In this document: positions 5,131 to 5,972 of the stretch, piece by piece
Layout: each line of letters opens with the position of its first letter
Numbering within the stretch: position 1 is the stretch's first letter
Assembly: GCA_903927685.1 (NCBI GenBank)
Contig: CAIYOB010000316.1
Coordinates: 1-5,972, forward strand
DNA: 5,972 bases
DNA from: an uncultured Planctomycetaceae bacterium
GTDB taxonomy: Bacteria; Planctomycetota; Planctomycetia; Pirellulales; Pirellulaceae
Direction: 5' to 3'
The notes under the pieces: model-generated
Told to the model about the DNA's origin: nothing
Database searches by the model: none
Seen by the model: the letters and a program-made list of their open reading frames with translations, nothing else
Program-made: the position numbers and the translations under genes

Positions 5131-5415
5131 CTAAACTGCCTCGTCCCGGTCATCGAGGTCGGGCAGAAAGACCCATTCGTACAGGGCGATGCTGTTGGCT
5201 TGGTCGTAAGGAATGCCCTGTTCCGTCAAGTCCGTCGTCGTCTCCCGGCAGCGGCGGGCCGCTTCCCGGGTGCGATCCTGGACGCTCTGCGTGCGGTCCA
5301 GTCGCCGCATCATGCGAGGGCGGCTGCGCCGCCAAATCGACTCCACCTCCTCCGCCAACTCGTTGACACACACCCGCTCAACTTCCGCGACAAGTGTCGC
5401 TCCCATCGTGAACAT
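5131..5415 (-). CDS. Small protein of unknown function, 94 residues
   Basis: I do not recognise the family. The frame has strong G/C preference at third codon positions, unlike the overlapping plus-strand frames, and a natural composition, so I believe it is coding. The protein is charged and probably mostly helical: an acidic/hydrophobic N-terminus (EVERVCVNELAEEVESIW, 11-28), an Arg-rich middle (RRSRPRMMRRLDR, 29-41; TREAARRCRE, 49-58), and a C-terminal segment DLTEQGIPYDQANSIALYEW followed by VFLPDLDD. There is no signal peptide or membrane segment, so it should be cytoplasmic. The start is uncertain: GAGGG lies about 15 bases before the ATG at 5415, which is far, and a second in-frame ATG lies at 5406. 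The gene converges on the URO-D gene 56 bases away with no clear terminator between them (only a 6-bp dyad, CCTGCG/CGCAGG, 5086-5129). The upstream spacer contains interleaved inverted repeats and a promoter candidate on its strand. Confidence 0.62.
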   Translation of the reverse strand: MFTMGATLVAEVERVCVNELAEEVESIWRRSRPRMMRRLDRTQSVQDRTREAARRCRETTTDLTEQGIPYDQANSIALYEWVFLPDLDDRDEAV

Positions 5416-5447
5416 GACTGCGCTCGCTTTCCCTCTAGAGACGATTC

Positions 5448-5508
5448 TAACCCTCGACAGGCTGCTGCCCTCGATGCGAACTGCGTGCCGCTCAGGGTTA
5501 AGCCTGTC
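5448..5508 (-). promoter_or_regulatory. Interleaved inverted repeats in leader of the 94-residue protein
   Basis: TAACCCT (5448-5454) is complementary to AGGGTTA (5494-5500), and GACAGGCT (5456-5463) to AGCCTGTC (5501-5508). The order a-b-a'-b' means the 7-bp and 8-bp stems cross. With linkers of only one and zero bases between adjacent arms, both are unlikely to form fully together, so as RNA they would be alternative hairpins. A second CCCTCGA (5451-5457 and 5468-5474) gives the AACCCT-type arm another partial partner. The segment lies between the GATAAT hexamer and the start codon, so it would be in the 5' leader. A protein-binding DNA dyad is the alternative. Confidence 0.4.
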
Positions 5509-5516
5509 TATAGGTC

Positions 5517-5544
5517 ATTATCGCCCTTTTTTGCGATCGTGCAA
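5517..5544 (-). promoter_or_regulatory. Candidate promoter for the 94-residue protein
   Basis: On the minus strand TTGCAC (5544-5539) is followed after 16 bases by GATAAT (5522-5517), which matches five of six -10 bases; the -35 match is weak (three of six). The spacer includes an A6 tract, which may bend the DNA. Transcription would begin near 5510, just ahead of the interleaved inverted repeats, leaving a leader of about 95 bases. Confidence 0.35.
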
Positions 5545-5613
5545 GCGCGGGCCTGTGATTGTTCGCGCCGGCGTTGATTGCCCTGTTGCGTTTCGGCGGG
5601 TCCCGGAGGATGT

Positions 5614-5619
5614 TACGAT
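5614..5619 (+). promoter_or_regulatory. Possible -10 element (TACGAT) for the gene at 5694
   Basis: TACGAT matches four or five of the -10 consensus bases depending on weighting and sits about 75 bases before the start codon. No good -35 hexamer lies 16-18 bases upstream (TTTCGG at the right place; TTGCGT is 22 bases away), so this is a weak call. Confidence 0.25.
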
Positions 5620-5693
5620 GGGCGTTTGAATCGGAGGGCCAGCCGACGGTCCGTGCTGGTTCCCTGAAGTTGCCTCGAACTGGAGATCTGAAA

Positions 5694-5972
5694 ATGAACC
5701 GCATGATCTGCCCCGGCCCCGCGCTGGCCACGGCCCTGGGAATCGGGCCGGCACACGCCGCCAAGTCCGCCATCTGCCGCAAAGCCATCGAGTGGTTCGG
5801 CACTGCCCGCTGGTTCGCCGTCTTGGCAGTGGTTTTCCTCGCCAGCGGGCGGCAGTCCGCCGGCGCGGAGGACATGCAACTGCAGCTCCGCTATCGCCAG
5901 GAAACGAGTGCCGGCAGCGGGCGGCATCACACGTTGGTGCGGAGCGAGACTTGGAAGCCGGTCGAGACGGCG
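5694..5972 (+). CDS. Secreted protein, 5' part only; probably isochorismatase-like hydrolase
   Basis: The ATG at 5694 follows GGAG (5682-5685) with an 8-base spacer. The frame runs 93 codons to the window edge without a stop. The N-terminus is long (MNRMICPGPALATALGIGPA, then a Lys/Arg-containing stretch) before a hydrophobic core WFAVLAVVFLASG at about 41-53 and a probable signal peptidase cut near SAGAED (56-61), so the mature part begins around EDMQLQLRYRQETSAGSGRH and ends RSETWKPVETA. The latter arrangement (LxLRxRxET...GSG...TW.P..TA) resembles, from memory, the opening of planctomycete secreted cysteine hydrolases of the isochorismatase fold, in which a VCDMWD segment follows; that segment is outside the window. 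An in-frame ATG at 5610 is less likely, because its GGAGG abuts the codon with no spacer. Secretion is well supported, the enzyme class tentative. Confidence 0.6.
   Translation, partial: MNRMICPGPALATALGIGPAHAAKSAICRKAIEWFGTARWFAVLAVVFLASGRQSAGAEDMQLQLRYRQETSAGSGRHHTLVRSETWKPVETA

Noticed and set aside
5520..5537. Dyad ATCGC...GCGAT around a T6 tract as an intrinsic terminator
   Set aside because: The T-run is in the loop and not after the stem, the stem is only 5 bp, and no gene ends just before it on either strand.
5071..5629. Two plus-strand open frames (5071-5577 and 5213-5629) over the 94-residue gene
   Set aside because: Arg/Ser/Ala-rich composition and poor third-position G/C preference; the minus-strand frame has far better coding character.
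5610..5693. Upstream in-frame ATG at 5610 for the last gene
   Set aside because: Its GGAGG touches the ATG with no spacer and it would add 28 residues before an already long leader; the ATG at 5694 has GGAG at 8 bases.

Overview
The window looks like chromosomal DNA of a planctomycete, probably of the Pirellulales type. The evidence is the gene content: a short ECF sigma factor, a Pro/Ala/Glu-rich secreted protein ending in an SHD1 domain, a twin-arginine-exported Gfo/Idh/MocA oxidoreductase, a URO-D/MtaA-like protein, and what looks like the start of a secreted isochorismatase-like hydrolase. High G+C, strong G/C preference at third codon positions and long spacers between mostly single-gene units fit the same picture. 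No database search was possible, so the taxonomic call is inference.

Layout. An ECF sigma factor (1-304, minus, 3' end outside the window) is divergent from a 495-residue SHD1 protein (665-2152, plus). The 360-base spacer between them holds an unusual set of complementary segments that could fold as an H-type pseudoknot (443-546). The SHD1 gene contains two in-frame repeat arrays (51-base and 90-base units). It converges on a Tat-signal Gfo/Idh/MocA oxidoreductase (2279-3643, minus), with dyads in the 126-base convergent gap that could end transcription both ways. The oxidoreductase is divergent from a URO-D/MtaA-family gene (4001-5074, plus); that 357-base spacer has a perfect 22-base palindrome, a 12-base tandem duplication and short direct repeats. 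The URO-D gene converges on a 94-residue unknown protein (5131-5415, minus). Its upstream spacer holds interleaved inverted repeats, and beyond it a signal-peptide-bearing gene starts at 5694 and runs off the right edge.

How the genes work together. Every neighbouring pair is divergent or convergent, so no multi-gene operon lies wholly inside the window and joint function cannot be claimed. Shared regulation is most plausible for the sigma factor/SHD1 pair and the oxidoreductase/URO-D pair, each of which shares one spacer. I see no tRNA, rRNA, CRISPR array, insertion sequence or phage gene. The best candidates for something undescribed are the pseudoknot-like leader of the SHD1 gene and the SHD1 protein itself, with its repeated LDDLFG peptide motifs.
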